Source of the DNA: JAGWBG01 sp034421095
GTDB taxonomy: Bacteria > Chloroflexota > Dehalococcoidia > Lucifugimonadales > JAGWBF01
Direction of reading: 5' to 3'
Length of the DNA: 64,000 nt
NCBI GenBank assembly: GCA_034421095.1
Contig: DAOUKR010000004.1
Coordinates: 62,001-126,000 of the forward strand
Shown here: positions 7,248-15,875 of the stretch, piece by piece
Layout: each line of letters begins with the position of its first letter
How positions within the stretch are numbered: position 1 is the stretch's first letter
Made by a program: the position numbers and the translations under genes
The notes under the pieces: model-generated
What the model saw: only the letters and a program-made list of their open reading frames with translations
Databases searched by the model: none
Told to the model about the DNA's origin: nothing

Positions 7248-8311
7248 ATTACCGTTTGGAGAACCTTCGCAAGGAGCTGGAGGAGAGGGAGTTGGACGCT
7301 ATACTCATCTCGACACCCGAGAACCGGCGATATATATCAGGTTTCACCGGCTCCGCAGGTTATCTGGTTGTGTCCCAGGACGACGCTGTCCTGGCAACGG
7401 ATTTCCGATACACTGAACAGGCCGGAACCCAATCGCCCGATTTCCAGGTGGTACGAGCGAGCGGCGACTGGTCGTGGCTCCTTGAATGCCTGAAGGAGCA
7501 CAATACGGGGAAGATGGGCTTTGAAAGCCAGCAGATGACCGTAGCCACTTACAGGCAAATCAACGAGTCGCTGCAAGACCTGCCATCCACTGGCAGGCCG
7601 ACTCTCATGGCCACGTCGGGAATAGTAGAGGGTCTGAGAACTATAAAGGACCAGGATGAGCTTGCCTTGCTCCAGAAGGCCATTGACACCGCCGATGCCG
7701 CCATGGAAGCCATCACACCAACGATTCAGCCCGGCGAGACGGAGCGAGAGGTGGCCTGGCGTCTTGAGAAGGCGATGCGAGAGTTGGGAGCCGACTCCCT
7801 GAGCTTCGACACCATCGTGGCCGCCGGCCCCAACGGCGCCATGCCTCACCACATGCCCTCGGATAAGGTCATCCAGCCGGGCGAGCCTATAGTCATAGAC
7901 ATGGGGGCCAAAGTGGGGGGCTATTGCAGCGACCTCAGCCGCACGATCTGCGCAGGTGAACCCGACGATACCTTTCGTAGAATCTACGACATCGTTTTGG
8001 GTGCCCAACTCACGGCCATCGCAACGGTGAAAACGGGCATGAGTGCCGGTGATGCAGACGACCTGGCAAGGGTTGTAATAGCCGAGGCGGGCTACGGCGA
8101 CACCTTTGGCCACAGCCTGGGACACGGCGTGGGCCTTTTCATACACGAGTATCCCCGCGTCGGGCCCAAGTCTCCCAACACTCTGGAGGAGGGCATGGTA
8201 TTCACCGTAGAGCCAGGGATTTATCTCTCAGGATGGGGCGGTGTAAGAATAGAGGACATAGTGCGCCTTGAAAAAGACGGGGCCAAGGTCCTCAGCAAGG
8301 CAGCGAAGTAG
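7244..8311 (+). CDS. Xaa-Pro aminopeptidase/dipeptidase (M24)
   Basis: A cytosolic dinuclear metallopeptidase that removes residues preceding proline. The 355-residue protein has an N-terminal creatinase-like domain (1-125) and the pita-bread M24 catalytic domain. Metal ligands are visible as the two Asp in DMGAKVGGYCSDLSR, His in HSLGHGVGLFIHE, Glu in VEPGIY and Glu in GVRIED. It overlaps aroQ by 4 bp (ATGA) and is followed 39 bp later by efp, an order (aroQ-pepP-efp) seen in many bacteria. Substrate length preference cannot be judged. Confidence 0.93.
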   Translation: MNYRLENLRKELEERELDAILISTPENRRYISGFTGSAGYLVVSQDDAVLATDFRYTEQAGTQSPDFQVVRASGDWSWLLECLKEHNTGKMGFESQQMTVATYRQINESLQDLPSTGRPTLMATSGIVEGLRTIKDQDELALLQKAIDTADAAMEAITPTIQPGETEREVAWRLEKAMRELGADSLSFDTIVAAGPNGAMPHHMPSDKVIQPGEPIVIDMGAKVGGYCSDLSRTICAGEPDDTFRRIYDIVLGAQLTAIATVKTGMSAGDADDLARVVIAEAGYGDTFGHSLGHGVGLFIHEYPRVGPKSPNTLEEGMVFTVEPGIYLSGWGGVRIEDIVRLEKDGAKVLSKAAK

Positions 8312-8350
8312 CGGCGGACGGACATTTAATGGGCGTACAAGGAGGTCAGC

Positions 8351-8914
8351 ATGACCATCAACTTTGGGGACCTGCGCAGGGGCGTGGCAATTGAGGTGGA
8401 CGGCCAGCCTTATGAGGTAGTTGACTACGAAAGGCAGAAGATGCAGCAACGCGCTCCCGTCACCCGACTGAGAATGCGGAATCTGCGAGACGGGAAGCTG
8501 ATTGAGCGCACGTTTCAGAGCTATACCACCGAGTTCTCTCTGGCCCAGGTGGAGGACCGTCCTGCCCAATACCTCTACACCGACGGGCGCTTCTACAACT
8601 TCATGGACATGGAGACGTACGACCAGTACCAGCTCACCAAAGAGCAGCTGGGAGACGCCGTCAGCTACTTGAAGGAAGAGACCGTTATAGATGTAATATA
8701 CTACAATCAGGAAATCATCAACGTACGGATGCCCACTTTCGTGGACCTGGAGGTGGTGGAGACACCACCAGGCTTCAAGGGAGATACGGCCCAGGGAGGC
8801 ACAAAGCCCGCCACACTGGAGACGGGTCTCACCGTACAGGTCCCCCTCTTTATAAGTAACGGTGAGAAGATTCGAGTGGATACCAGGAGCGGTCAGTACA
8901 CCGAGCGTGCTTGA
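8351..8914 (+). CDS. efp: Elongation factor P
   Basis: EF-P binds between the P and E sites and relieves stalling on polyproline. The 187 residues comprise the KOW-like domain and two OB domains, ending in VDTRSGQYTERA, matching the family. An AAGGAGG site precedes the ATG. The modification loop is unusual: the usual KPGKG is KMQQR (30-34), so the position of E. coli Lys34 is Gln33 and the basic residue is Arg34. No EpmA, EarP or YmfI-type modifying gene is visible. Function is certain. The way the tip contacts the P-site tRNA is unknown. Confidence 0.96.
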   Translation: MTINFGDLRRGVAIEVDGQPYEVVDYERQKMQQRAPVTRLRMRNLRDGKLIERTFQSYTTEFSLAQVEDRPAQYLYTDGRFYNFMDMETYDQYQLTKEQLGDAVSYLKEETVIDVIYYNQEIINVRMPTFVDLEVVETPPGFKGDTAQGGTKPATLETGLTVQVPLFISNGEKIRVDTRSGQYTERA

Positions 8915-8948
8915 TGGGCCCCGTTCCGGCCCACAAGGAGGACATTCG

Positions 8949-9146
8949 ATGGCTCTGCAGCATACTGTAAAGGCGTTTATCAGGAAAGGCGATACTCACT
9001 ATGTAGCAGAGTGCCTCGAAATCGCTGTAGTAACCCAAGGCAAGACCTTGGATGACACCTTGGCAAATCTCCAGGAAGCAGTGTCCCTGTATCTGGAGGA
9101 TGAAGACTTATCGGAGTTGGGTCCCACTTCTATTCTGACTGAATGA
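8949..9146 (+). CDS. Orphan HicB-like protein
   Basis: This 65-residue protein has the compact HicB/UPF0150 pattern: a first strand (HTVKAFIRKGD), HYVAECLEIAVVTQGKTLDD, and the helix ANLQEAVSLYLED. HicB proteins neutralise HicA RNA-binding toxins. No HicA-like gene is adjacent on either strand, and the C-terminal DNA-binding extension of full HicB is absent. The ATG has a strong AAGGAGG. It sits between efp and xseA, probably cotranscribed. It may be a solitary domesticated HicB or a remnant. Confidence 0.82.
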   Translation: MALQHTVKAFIRKGDTHYVAECLEIAVVTQGKTLDDTLANLQEAVSLYLEDEDLSELGPTSILTE

Positions 9147-9168
9147 CATGAACGAGGGGACATTTAGG

Positions 9169-10404
9169 ATGCCGGTTTTCACCGTAAGCCAGGTCACCCA
9201 ATACCTGAAGGACTCCCTTGAGCAGGACCCCATGCTGGCTGACCTGTGGATAAGCGGCGAGGTCTCCAATCTCAGGGTCTCTCCGTCGGGCCATAGTTAT
9301 TTTACCCTCAAAGAGACCCAGAGTCAGCTTCGCTCGGTGATGTTCAAAGGTGGAAGAGGGAGCAACCTGCTGGCGGAGGGCAGCCTCGTCACGGCCCACG
9401 GGCGAATCTCCCTGTACGAGGCCCGCGGCGACGTTCAGCTTCTGGCCGACCTTGTCATGCCCGAAGGGACAGGGCCTCTCTACCTGGAGTTGGAGAGGCT
9501 CAAGATGCGCCTAGAGGAAGAAGGACTGTTCGAGCCTTCTCGCAAGCGTCCTCTGCCCCAGTTCCCCAAGGTCATCGGCTTAGTGACTTCCCCTTCTGGC
9601 GCGGTGCTCCACGACATCTGCAACGTCATTGGCCGGCGCTATCCCCTGTCAGAAATTCTGCTGGCTCCTACTCAAGTACAGGGTGACGCCGCCGCTCCGG
9701 GAATCGTCTCGGCCATCCAGTCTCTAAACGAGCATGGACAGGCTGACGTTATAATCCTCGCCAGAGGCGGCGGCTCCCTGGAAGAGCTATGGCCCTTTAA
9801 TGAGGAAGTGGTGGCAAGAGCCATATACTCCAGTCGTATCCCTGTAGTCAGCGCAGTGGGCCACGAAACGGACTATACCGTCTCGGACCTGGTGGCGGAC
9901 GTGCGCGCGCCAACTCCTTCCGCTGGGGCAGAACTGGTTGTTCCAGACGTGGTGAGACTGATGCAAGAAATCCATGCTCGTGGCGAGAGCATCATTCGGG
10001 CCATGTCCCATCACCTCTCCACCAGGCGGTACGAGGTGGACAGCCTGGCCGGTCGGCTGAGGAACCATGCGACGGACATAGCTACGTTGCGCCGCCGGGT
10101 AGACGATTTGGCCCAGACGTCCTCCAGGGCCATGTCCCACTATCTGTCGCTTTGGCGTTCCCACGTCCAGGGACTGGCGATGCGCCTTGAAGCCCTGAAC
10201 CCGGAGTCCACTCTGAATCGCGGCTACTCCATAGTTCAGAAACACAGGGACGGCGTGGTGGTGTCCAGCAAAGTACATGTGAACGCCGGGGAGGAGCTAC
10301 TGGTAACGCTGAGCGACGGCCAGATTCCTGCCACCGTAGGCGGGCCGACCAGGACGTTACGTCCCAGAAAGCCCACGGTGCGGGCGGGCGCACAACTGTT
10401 GTAG
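9169..10404 (+). CDS. xseA: Exodeoxyribonuclease VII large subunit
   Basis: This is the catalytic subunit of the exonuclease that degrades single-stranded DNA in repair. It has the N-terminal OB domain (FTVSQVTQYLKDSL, ISGEVSNLR), the catalytic region with VIGLVTSPSGAVLHD and VIILARGGGSLEELWPFN, VGHETDYTVSDLVADVRAPTPS, and a helical C-terminal part (coiled). The start at 9169 (MPVFTVSQ) fits the family and has GGGGA ten bases upstream. The in-frame ATG at 9148 is less likely. xseB follows after 13 bp. Length is 411 residues, normal for the family. Confidence 0.95.
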   Translation: MPVFTVSQVTQYLKDSLEQDPMLADLWISGEVSNLRVSPSGHSYFTLKETQSQLRSVMFKGGRGSNLLAEGSLVTAHGRISLYEARGDVQLLADLVMPEGTGPLYLELERLKMRLEEEGLFEPSRKRPLPQFPKVIGLVTSPSGAVLHDICNVIGRRYPLSEILLAPTQVQGDAAAPGIVSAIQSLNEHGQADVIILARGGGSLEELWPFNEEVVARAIYSSRIPVVSAVGHETDYTVSDLVADVRAPTPSAGAELVVPDVVRLMQEIHARGESIIRAMSHHLSTRRYEVDSLAGRLRNHATDIATLRRRVDDLAQTSSRAMSHYLSLWRSHVQGLAMRLEALNPESTLNRGYSIVQKHRDGVVVSSKVHVNAGEELLVTLSDGQIPATVGGPTRTLRPRKPTVRAGAQLL

Positions 10405-10417
10405 GATAGAGTAGCTG

Positions 10418-10693
10418 ATGGACCAAATGCCTGAAAGCCTGTCACAAGAGAACCTGTCTTTTGAGGAGGCCTTTGACCGCCTCGGTGAGACAGTTCAGGC
10501 CCTAGAGTCGGGTGGCTTGACTCTGGAGTCAGCCACCAACCTGTACGAGGAAGGGATGCGGCTGGTGACGCTCTGCAACCGTCTCCTCAGCGAGGCTGAG
10601 TTGAAGGTGACCCAGCTCAAGGACGTACACTCCGAGCGCTCGTCTAATACGGCCCTGAATGATTTCCTACCCTTCGAGGAAGAGGAGGAGTAG
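10418..10693 (+). CDS. xseB: Exodeoxyribonuclease VII small subunit
   Basis: The 91-residue helical subunit binds several copies per XseA. The diagnostic LSFEEAFDRLGETVQALESG and the following TLESATNLYEEGM...C segment are present. A highly acidic C-terminal end (FEEEEE) is slightly longer than usual. The start lies 13 bp after xseA. The GAGGAGGAG run that encodes its last residues also supplies the ribosome-binding site for the next gene. Confidence 0.95.
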   Translation: MDQMPESLSQENLSFEEAFDRLGETVQALESGGLTLESATNLYEEGMRLVTLCNRLLSEAELKVTQLKDVHSERSSNTALNDFLPFEEEEE

Positions 10694-10694
10694 G

Positions 10695-11344
10695 TTGCTG
10701 AAGGTAGACTTGCACAGGCACACCCACTTCTCCCTTGATTCCTGTGCACCCTCCAAGTCCATTGTTGCACGGTGCATCAAGACGGGCCTCAACTACATCG
10801 CCGTCACCGACCACAATACTATCCGGGGTGGCCTTGGAGTCCAGAGCATAGCCCCTTTCCGGTGATAGTCGGCGAGGAGGTAAAGAGTTCGGCGGATGAC
10901 ATCATCGGCTTGTTTCTCAAGGAGGAGATACCCAAAGGACTATCACCCTTGGAAACCGTGGACGCTATCAAGTCTCAAGGAGGGCTGGTGATGGTGCCCT
11001 ATCCCTTCGACCGTGTACGTCCATCGGCTATAAAGTATGAGGCCTTGCAAGAGATTCTGCCTCACGTAGACATCATGGAGACCTTCAACTGCCACAATCT
11101 CTTCAGGCGCAACAATGAGATGGCCGAGGCGTTCACCAAGGAGCACAACCTGATAGCGGCAGTCGTCAGCGACTCCCACACTCCCCTGGAATTGGGCCGT
11201 ACCTACATGGAGGTCCCGGAGTTCGACAGCACCCCGGAAGGCTTGAAGAACGCGCCGTCTCAAACCAGGCTCGTGCCCAGGAAAGCCCACCATATACTGC
11301 CGCTAACCCCAGTTTGGGCTAAACTCAAGGGGAGGCTTCGTTAA
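10695..11344 (+). pseudogene. PHP-domain phosphoesterase, interrupted by a -1 frameshift
   Basis: The frame from the TTG at 10695 (LLKVDLHRHTHFSLDS, then IAVTDHNTIRG) carries the first PHP metal motifs and stops at 10863-10865. The next frame continues without loss of sense: PVIVGEEVKSS, GGLVMVPYPFDR and VVSDSHTPLELG, ending at 11344. Adding one base in the C-run near 10857-10862 (CCTTTCCGG to CCTTTCCCGG) restores a single protein of about 216 residues. PHP proteins are metal-dependent phosphoesterases. The gene overlaps the xseB end region and precedes a formyltransferase by 2 bp. It could be a recent pseudogene or a base-calling error. Confidence 0.85.
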
Positions 11345-11346
11345 CT

Positions 11347-12144
11347 ATGCTCACGATTGGATGGTTCTCAACCGGGCGTGGTGAGGGTTCCCTGGGCCTG
11401 CTGAGATTCGTGCAGGAACAGATTCTCCGAGGGGAGATAGACGCGCGGTTACAGTTCGTGTTCAGCAACCGGGAGCCGGGCGAAGCGGAAGGCAGCGACA
11501 CCTTCTTCCGACAAGTCAACAGCTATGGCATACCGATGGTCAGTTTCTCTTCCCGCAAATTCCGCAAAAAGATGAGCGGAGCTTTCGCCGACCACCGGCT
11601 TGACTACGACCGAGAAGCTATGGCTATGCTGGAACGGTTCAGCCCGGACGTGTGTGTACTGGCGGGCTACATGCTCATCACAGGGGCAGAGATGTGCCGC
11701 CACTACACGATGCTGAACCTCCATCCCGCTCTGCCAACAGGCCCAACCGGCACCTGGCAGCAGGTGATATGGAACTTGATAGAGTCCAGGGCCAATAGAA
11801 CGGGCGCCATGGTCCACTTAGCCACGGAGGACCTGGATGGAGGCCCCGTGATAACCTATTTCACCCTCCCCATAGTGGGCGGCCCTTTTGACGACCTCTG
11901 GGGAGAGATAGATGGAAAGCCTCTCCTGGAGCTAAAGGAGACTCACGGCGAGGAGTTGCCCCTGTTTCGCTTGATAAGAGAAGGGGTAGCCAAAAGAGAG
12001 CCGTACCTGTTGGCTGCGACCTTGAGGTCCCTGGAGAAGGGCACGGTTAGAATACGAGAGGGGCAAGTGGTGGGACCGGACGATAGACCTCTTGAGGGGC
12101 TTTGCCTGGACAAGGAGATAGAGGAAGCCCTGGGTTCGGCTTAG
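11347..12144 (+). CDS. PurN-like formyltransferase
   Basis: The 265-residue protein has the formyltransferase Rossmann fold of PurN/Fmt: an early GEGSLGLL turn, the PDVCVLAGYMLI strand, catalytic Asn and His in LNLHPALPTGPTGTW, and Asp in TEDLDGGPVI. Known members transfer a formyl group from 10-formyltetrahydrofolate, PurN to GAR in purine synthesis. This protein is longer than PurN (about 200 residues), with an extra C-terminal segment after residue 200, so the acceptor is uncertain. It ends in a 4-bp convergent overlap with clpX. It may be cotranscribed with the broken PHP gene. Confidence 0.8.
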   Translation: MLTIGWFSTGRGEGSLGLLRFVQEQILRGEIDARLQFVFSNREPGEAEGSDTFFRQVNSYGIPMVSFSSRKFRKKMSGAFADHRLDYDREAMAMLERFSPDVCVLAGYMLITGAEMCRHYTMLNLHPALPTGPTGTWQQVIWNLIESRANRTGAMVHLATEDLDGGPVITYFTLPIVGGPFDDLWGEIDGKPLLELKETHGEELPLFRLIREGVAKREPYLLAATLRSLEKGTVRIREGQVVGPDDRPLEGLCLDKEIEEALGSA

Positions 12145-13451
12145 GCTGACTGTTTGTACTTGATTGGAAACTCAACGGGTTGGCCCGATGTTGTCAGCAA
12201 GACAGGCGGCTCCCATCCTCTTATGGTATCGCCGTCAACAATGCACTTCGCTATACCCTTCTGAGAAGGCAACTCGTACATCACGTCCAGCAGCGTCTCT
12301 TCAATTATGCTCCGAAGTCCGCGTGCGCCTGTCTTGCGTTTGATGGCCTCCGACGACGCAACCTCCAAGGCCTTCGGTGTAAAGACCAACTCGACGTTAT
12401 CCATACCAAAAAGCTGTTGGTACTGCTTGGTAATGGCGTTCTTGGGTTCCGTTAGCACCCTTATAAAAGAAGGCTCATCCAGTGCATCCAGATGAGCCGC
12501 CAGGGGTAGTCTGCCTACAAGTTCCGGTATAAACCCGTAGACCAGGAGGTCGTCAGGTATCAGGTTTGGGAGCATACTGGCCGATTCCGCCCCGTTCTTT
12601 CCGTTGGTATGGACGGAGGAGTTAGACTTGAATCCTAGCGTGGAACTACCACTGGCCACACGGCGCTCGACTATGCTTTCCAGCCCATCGAAGGCTCCTC
12701 CACAGATGAACAGAATATCATGGGTCCTTATCTGCATGAACTCCTGGTAAGGGTGCTTTCGTCCTCCCTGGGGAGGCACATTGGCGACACACCCTTCCAC
12801 TATCTTGAGCAGTTCTTGCTGCACCCCCTCGCCGGATACATCCCTGGTAATAGAGCGGTTCAGGCTTTCCTTCCTGGCAATCTTATCTATTTCATCAATA
12901 TAGATAATGCCCTGTTCCGCCCTGGCAATGTCCAGGTCAGATGCTTGAATAAGCCTGAGCAGGATGTTCTCCACGTCCTCACCCACGTACCCCGACTCTG
13001 TGAGGGAAGTGGCGTCGGCTATGGCAAAGGGCACGTCCAGGATTCTCGCCAGGGTCTGGGCCAAAAGGGTCTTACCGCTACCGGTGGGGCCAGTTAACAG
13101 GATGTTGGCCTTCTGTATCTCGACGTCGGACTGCTTGTTGCCGTTCCAGACCCGCTTGTAGTGGTTATACACCGCCACGCTCAGGACCTTCTTTGCCCGC
13201 TCCTGGCTCACAACGTAGCCGTCCAGCAACTCATTTATCTCTCTGGGAACCGGGGGCTTTCGATGCCTGGCCTTAACTTGGGCAGGGGGAGCAGACATGT
13301 TCTGGTCTATAACTTGTTTACAGGCCCCTACACATTCATAGCAGATAAATACTCTGTCCGGACCGGCCACCAAACGGTTCGACTCGGTTTCACCTTTTCT
13401 ACAGAAAGAACACCGGTAAAGCCTGGAGTTACCCCTGCTACTACTGGCCAA
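12141..13451 (-). CDS. clpX: ATP-dependent Clp protease ATP-binding subunit ClpX
   Basis: This AAA+ unfoldase feeds substrates to ClpP. It shows the N-terminal C4 zinc domain (CSFC...CYEC), Walker A GPTGSGKT, Walker B IIYIDEIDKIA, the sensor region, RELVGRLPL as the arginine-bearing segment, and STLGFKS as the ClpP-docking IGF-like loop. The TTG at 13451 is chosen because AGAAGGTG lies six bases upstream and it gives a family-like N terminus (436 residues). The longer frame from 13556 would run back into clpP. It follows clpP by 31 bp, and the operon order is tig-clpP-clpX. Confidence 0.95.
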   Translation of the reverse strand: MASSSRGNSRLYRCSFCRKGETESNRLVAGPDRVFICYECVGACKQVIDQNMSAPPAQVKARHRKPPVPREINELLDGYVVSQERAKKVLSVAVYNHYKRVWNGNKQSDVEIQKANILLTGPTGSGKTLLAQTLARILDVPFAIADATSLTESGYVGEDVENILLRLIQASDLDIARAEQGIIYIDEIDKIARKESLNRSITRDVSGEGVQQELLKIVEGCVANVPPQGGRKHPYQEFMQIRTHDILFICGGAFDGLESIVERRVASGSSTLGFKSNSSVHTNGKNGAESASMLPNLIPDDLLVYGFIPELVGRLPLAAHLDALDEPSFIRVLTEPKNAITKQYQQLFGMDNVELVFTPKALEVASSEAIKRKTGARGLRSIIEETLLDVMYELPSQKGIAKCIVDGDTIRGWEPPVLLTTSGQPVEFPIKYKQSA

Positions 13452-13482
13452 AACTATCACCTTCTGTATGGAGTGGTCGGCC

Positions 13483-14142
13483 CTACTGTCCTGTCGGGGG
13501 AGGCGGGACGGCGCCGTTGTCCTCGCGGGCTCCCAGCACCTCGTCAACGATACCATACTCCTGGGCCTGGGCAGCCGGGAGGTAGTAATCTCTGTCAGTG
13601 TCCCGGGCTATTTTGTCGTAATCCTGTCCAGTACGGTCCGAGAGTATCTGCCGGATTTTATCTTGCATCCTCAAGATTTCCCTGGCTGCAATCTCTATGT
13701 CCGACGCTTGGCCCTGGGCACCACCCATAGGCTGGTGCATGTGGACGGTGGCGTTGGGTAGCGCGTACCGCTTGCCCTTTTCGCCACCGCTCAACAGGAC
13801 GGTGGCCATGCTGGCGGCCATACCCACGCAGATGGTGGACACGCTGGGACGTATCAGCTGCATGGTATCGTATATCGCCAGGCCGGAACTGATTACGCCA
13901 CCTGGACTATTGATATAGAGGCTGATTTCCCGTTCGGGGTCTTCACGTTCCAAGTATAATAGCTGGGCCACGATTACGTTGGCTACGTGGTCGCTGATGG
14001 GGGTTCCAAGGAAAATAATCCTCTCTCGAAGTAGAAGAGAATATATATCGAAAGCCCTCTCTCCTCTGGGGCTGGTCTCTATTACCATGGGTATAATGTT
14101 CTGGATGTTTGGCAGTGGGCTGCTATAGGGATTGGTTGTCAC
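13483..14142 (-). CDS. clpP: ATP-dependent Clp protease proteolytic subunit
   Basis: This serine protease forms the double-heptameric chamber used by ClpX. The 219 residues include catalytic Ser in GMAASMATVLL, His in VHMHQPMGGAQG and the Asp of the RDTDRDYYL segment. The GTG start overlaps the tig stop (GTGA) and is preceded by a near-ideal AAAGGAGGT. A Pro-rich C-terminal tail (VPPPPTGQ) extends slightly beyond the core. Confidence 0.97.
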   Translation of the reverse strand: MTTNPYSSPLPNIQNIIPMVIETSPRGERAFDIYSLLLRERIIFLGTPISDHVANVIVAQLLYLEREDPEREISLYINSPGGVISSGLAIYDTMQLIRPSVSTICVGMAASMATVLLSGGEKGKRYALPNATVHMHQPMGGAQGQASDIEIAAREILRMQDKIRQILSDRTGQDYDKIARDTDRDYYLPAAQAQEYGIVDEVLGAREDNGAVPPPPTGQ

Positions 14143-15578
14143 TGGGGAGTACCTCCTTTATCACCCTGGGCTTCGTCGGACTGGCCCGACCCTACGACTT
14201 GAGGCGTCGATTCCTCCGACTCAAATTCAACAGCGGACACCGGCGCATCTTCCGCGAAGTCTCCAGCTTCTTCCGGGGACAGCTTCTCGTCATCGGCGCC
14301 GACATCTCCCTGGACAATTTCGGCAAGACGATCAAGAACTTTCCTGTTCAGAATAGCACTGCCGATGGAGCTTCTGGCTCTTTCCGTTGAGAAGGCTCTT
14401 CGAATGGAATCCGCGGACCCTCCCGCAGATACCGCAAGGTTCTCCACTTCGGCATCTATCTCATCGGGAGAAACCTCAATGTTCTCGTCCTTGGCGAGTT
14501 TCCTAATCACCAAGTAGCGAGCCATCCTATCCTGGGCATCCGACCGTACCTCGTCTCGAAGCTCGTCAAGGGATTTCCCTGCGTTACGGAGATAGGTGTC
14601 CATGTCAACATTCCGGCCTTCCTGGGAAATGTTGTTCTCAATCAGGTTGTCTATCTCCCTGTTGGCAGTCATGTCTGACACTTGCACCGATGCACCCTTT
14701 ACCACCTCTGTGAGGCTTTTCTCCTGGAAGGTAACCTTGGTTACGTTTTGGGTCTGTTCAATCAGGTTCTCCAGGATTCCGGCCCGCAACGCCTCAAAAG
14801 TATCATACTCGTCGCCCACATCTTTGGCGAATTCATCGTCCAAGTCCGGCAGAGCCTTCTCCTTAATCTCCAGAACTTTGACGTTAAAACGGCACTCTTT
14901 ACCGGCCATAGTGTCGTCTGTGAAGTCTTCGGGCACGGGCAGGGTGAATTCTTTGGACTCATCCCTGGCCATACCCTCCAGGTGTATTGAGAAGCCGGGG
15001 AATGGATTCGGATTGTCCTGAGACGGGATAAAATCAACTCCCCTGTCGTCGGCGACCTGCTCTCCGCCTATAAAGCCGTCTACGTCAAGGGTGACTTGGT
15101 CACCGAATTCCACCGACCTCTCAACCGGTTCCCAGGGGGCAGCGTCGTAGCGTAACCTCTCAATCACTTCGTTGACCTGCTCGTCGGTTACCTCAATCGG
15201 TTCCGGCTCCAACCTGATGCTGCGGAAGTCGCCCAAGTCTACGATAGGCTCAAGAGGCACCACGGCCTTGAAAGAAAGGGGGTCAACTCCCACCATTTCC
15301 ACGTCCGGCTCGCCGAAGATCTCCAGGTCCTCCGACTTTAGGGCCTTGTCCAGAGACTCCTGTAGCATCGTGTCCAGGCTCTCCCTAACCAGGGCCTCTC
15401 TGCCGATGTAGTTTTCCATCAAGTACCTGGGGGCCTTACCTTTGCGGAATCCCGGAATCTGTACCCTGTTGGCCAGTCGCCTAATGGACCTGTCCAGATA
15501 GGGTTCTATATCGTCAGGTTCAAGCTCGACATTCAGTGTGACCTCTAGCGTGGCTGAGTCTTCCCTGGTGATTTTCAA
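14139..15578 (-). CDS. tig: Trigger factor
   Basis: The ribosome-associated chaperone and prolyl isomerase. The 479 residues show the ribosome-docking signature GFRKGKAPRYLMENYIG (about 44-60), the FKBP-like domain (GDQVTLDVDGFIGGEQ, PFPGFSIHLEGM) and the helical C-terminal chaperone domain. A 50-60 residue acidic, low-complexity tail follows and is longer than in most relatives. The start is TTG with AGGAGA nine bases upstream. It is the first gene of tig-clpP-clpX, behind a clear promoter. Confidence 0.95.
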   Translation of the reverse strand: MKITREDSATLEVTLNVELEPDDIEPYLDRSIRRLANRVQIPGFRKGKAPRYLMENYIGREALVRESLDTMLQESLDKALKSEDLEIFGEPDVEMVGVDPLSFKAVVPLEPIVDLGDFRSIRLEPEPIEVTDEQVNEVIERLRYDAAPWEPVERSVEFGDQVTLDVDGFIGGEQVADDRGVDFIPSQDNPNPFPGFSIHLEGMARDESKEFTLPVPEDFTDDTMAGKECRFNVKVLEIKEKALPDLDDEFAKDVGDEYDTFEALRAGILENLIEQTQNVTKVTFQEKSLTEVVKGASVQVSDMTANREIDNLIENNISQEGRNVDMDTYLRNAGKSLDELRDEVRSDAQDRMARYLVIRKLAKDENIEVSPDEIDAEVENLAVSAGGSADSIRRAFSTERARSSIGSAILNRKVLDRLAEIVQGDVGADDEKLSPEEAGDFAEDAPVSAVEFESEESTPQVVGSGQSDEAQGDKGGTPQ

Positions 15579-15622
15579 CTACACGTTCTCCTGAAGGTAT
15601 GAGGCAATGAAGTCATATCGGG

Positions 15623-15651
15623 ATTATAACACAAGGACTAGATTGTGAAAA
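15623..15651 (-). promoter_or_regulatory. Promoter of tig-clpP-clpX
   Basis: On the minus strand TTTTCA (15651-15646), a 17-bp spacer and a perfect TATAAT (15628-15623) lie about 45 bp before the tig start. An alternative TTCACA -35 would leave 15 bp. The leader is about 38 nt. No CIRCE-like or other operator was recognised. Confidence 0.65.
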
Positions 15652-15875
15652 GTTTCTCTGACCTTCACGGACATTGTTCATCATTATGTTTTACTGATTC
15701 CGTTCGGTGCTCACTTGCGTCAATAATTATTATGGTTTCAGATTTGCCCGATGCATTTCCAGTTTTCCGCACACTTTCACGCGCAAATCGCGCCTTTTCC
15801 ACATCGCTATCGCCTTGACTCAAACCCGACGAGATGGTAGGGTCTAGGAGTTACCTCCAACTTTACGGACGCTGC

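Noticed and set aside
10659..10694. Upstream ATG for the PHP gene inside xseB
   Set aside because: It would add residues unlike the family. The TTG at 10695 directly follows GGAGGAG and starts at the conserved strand.
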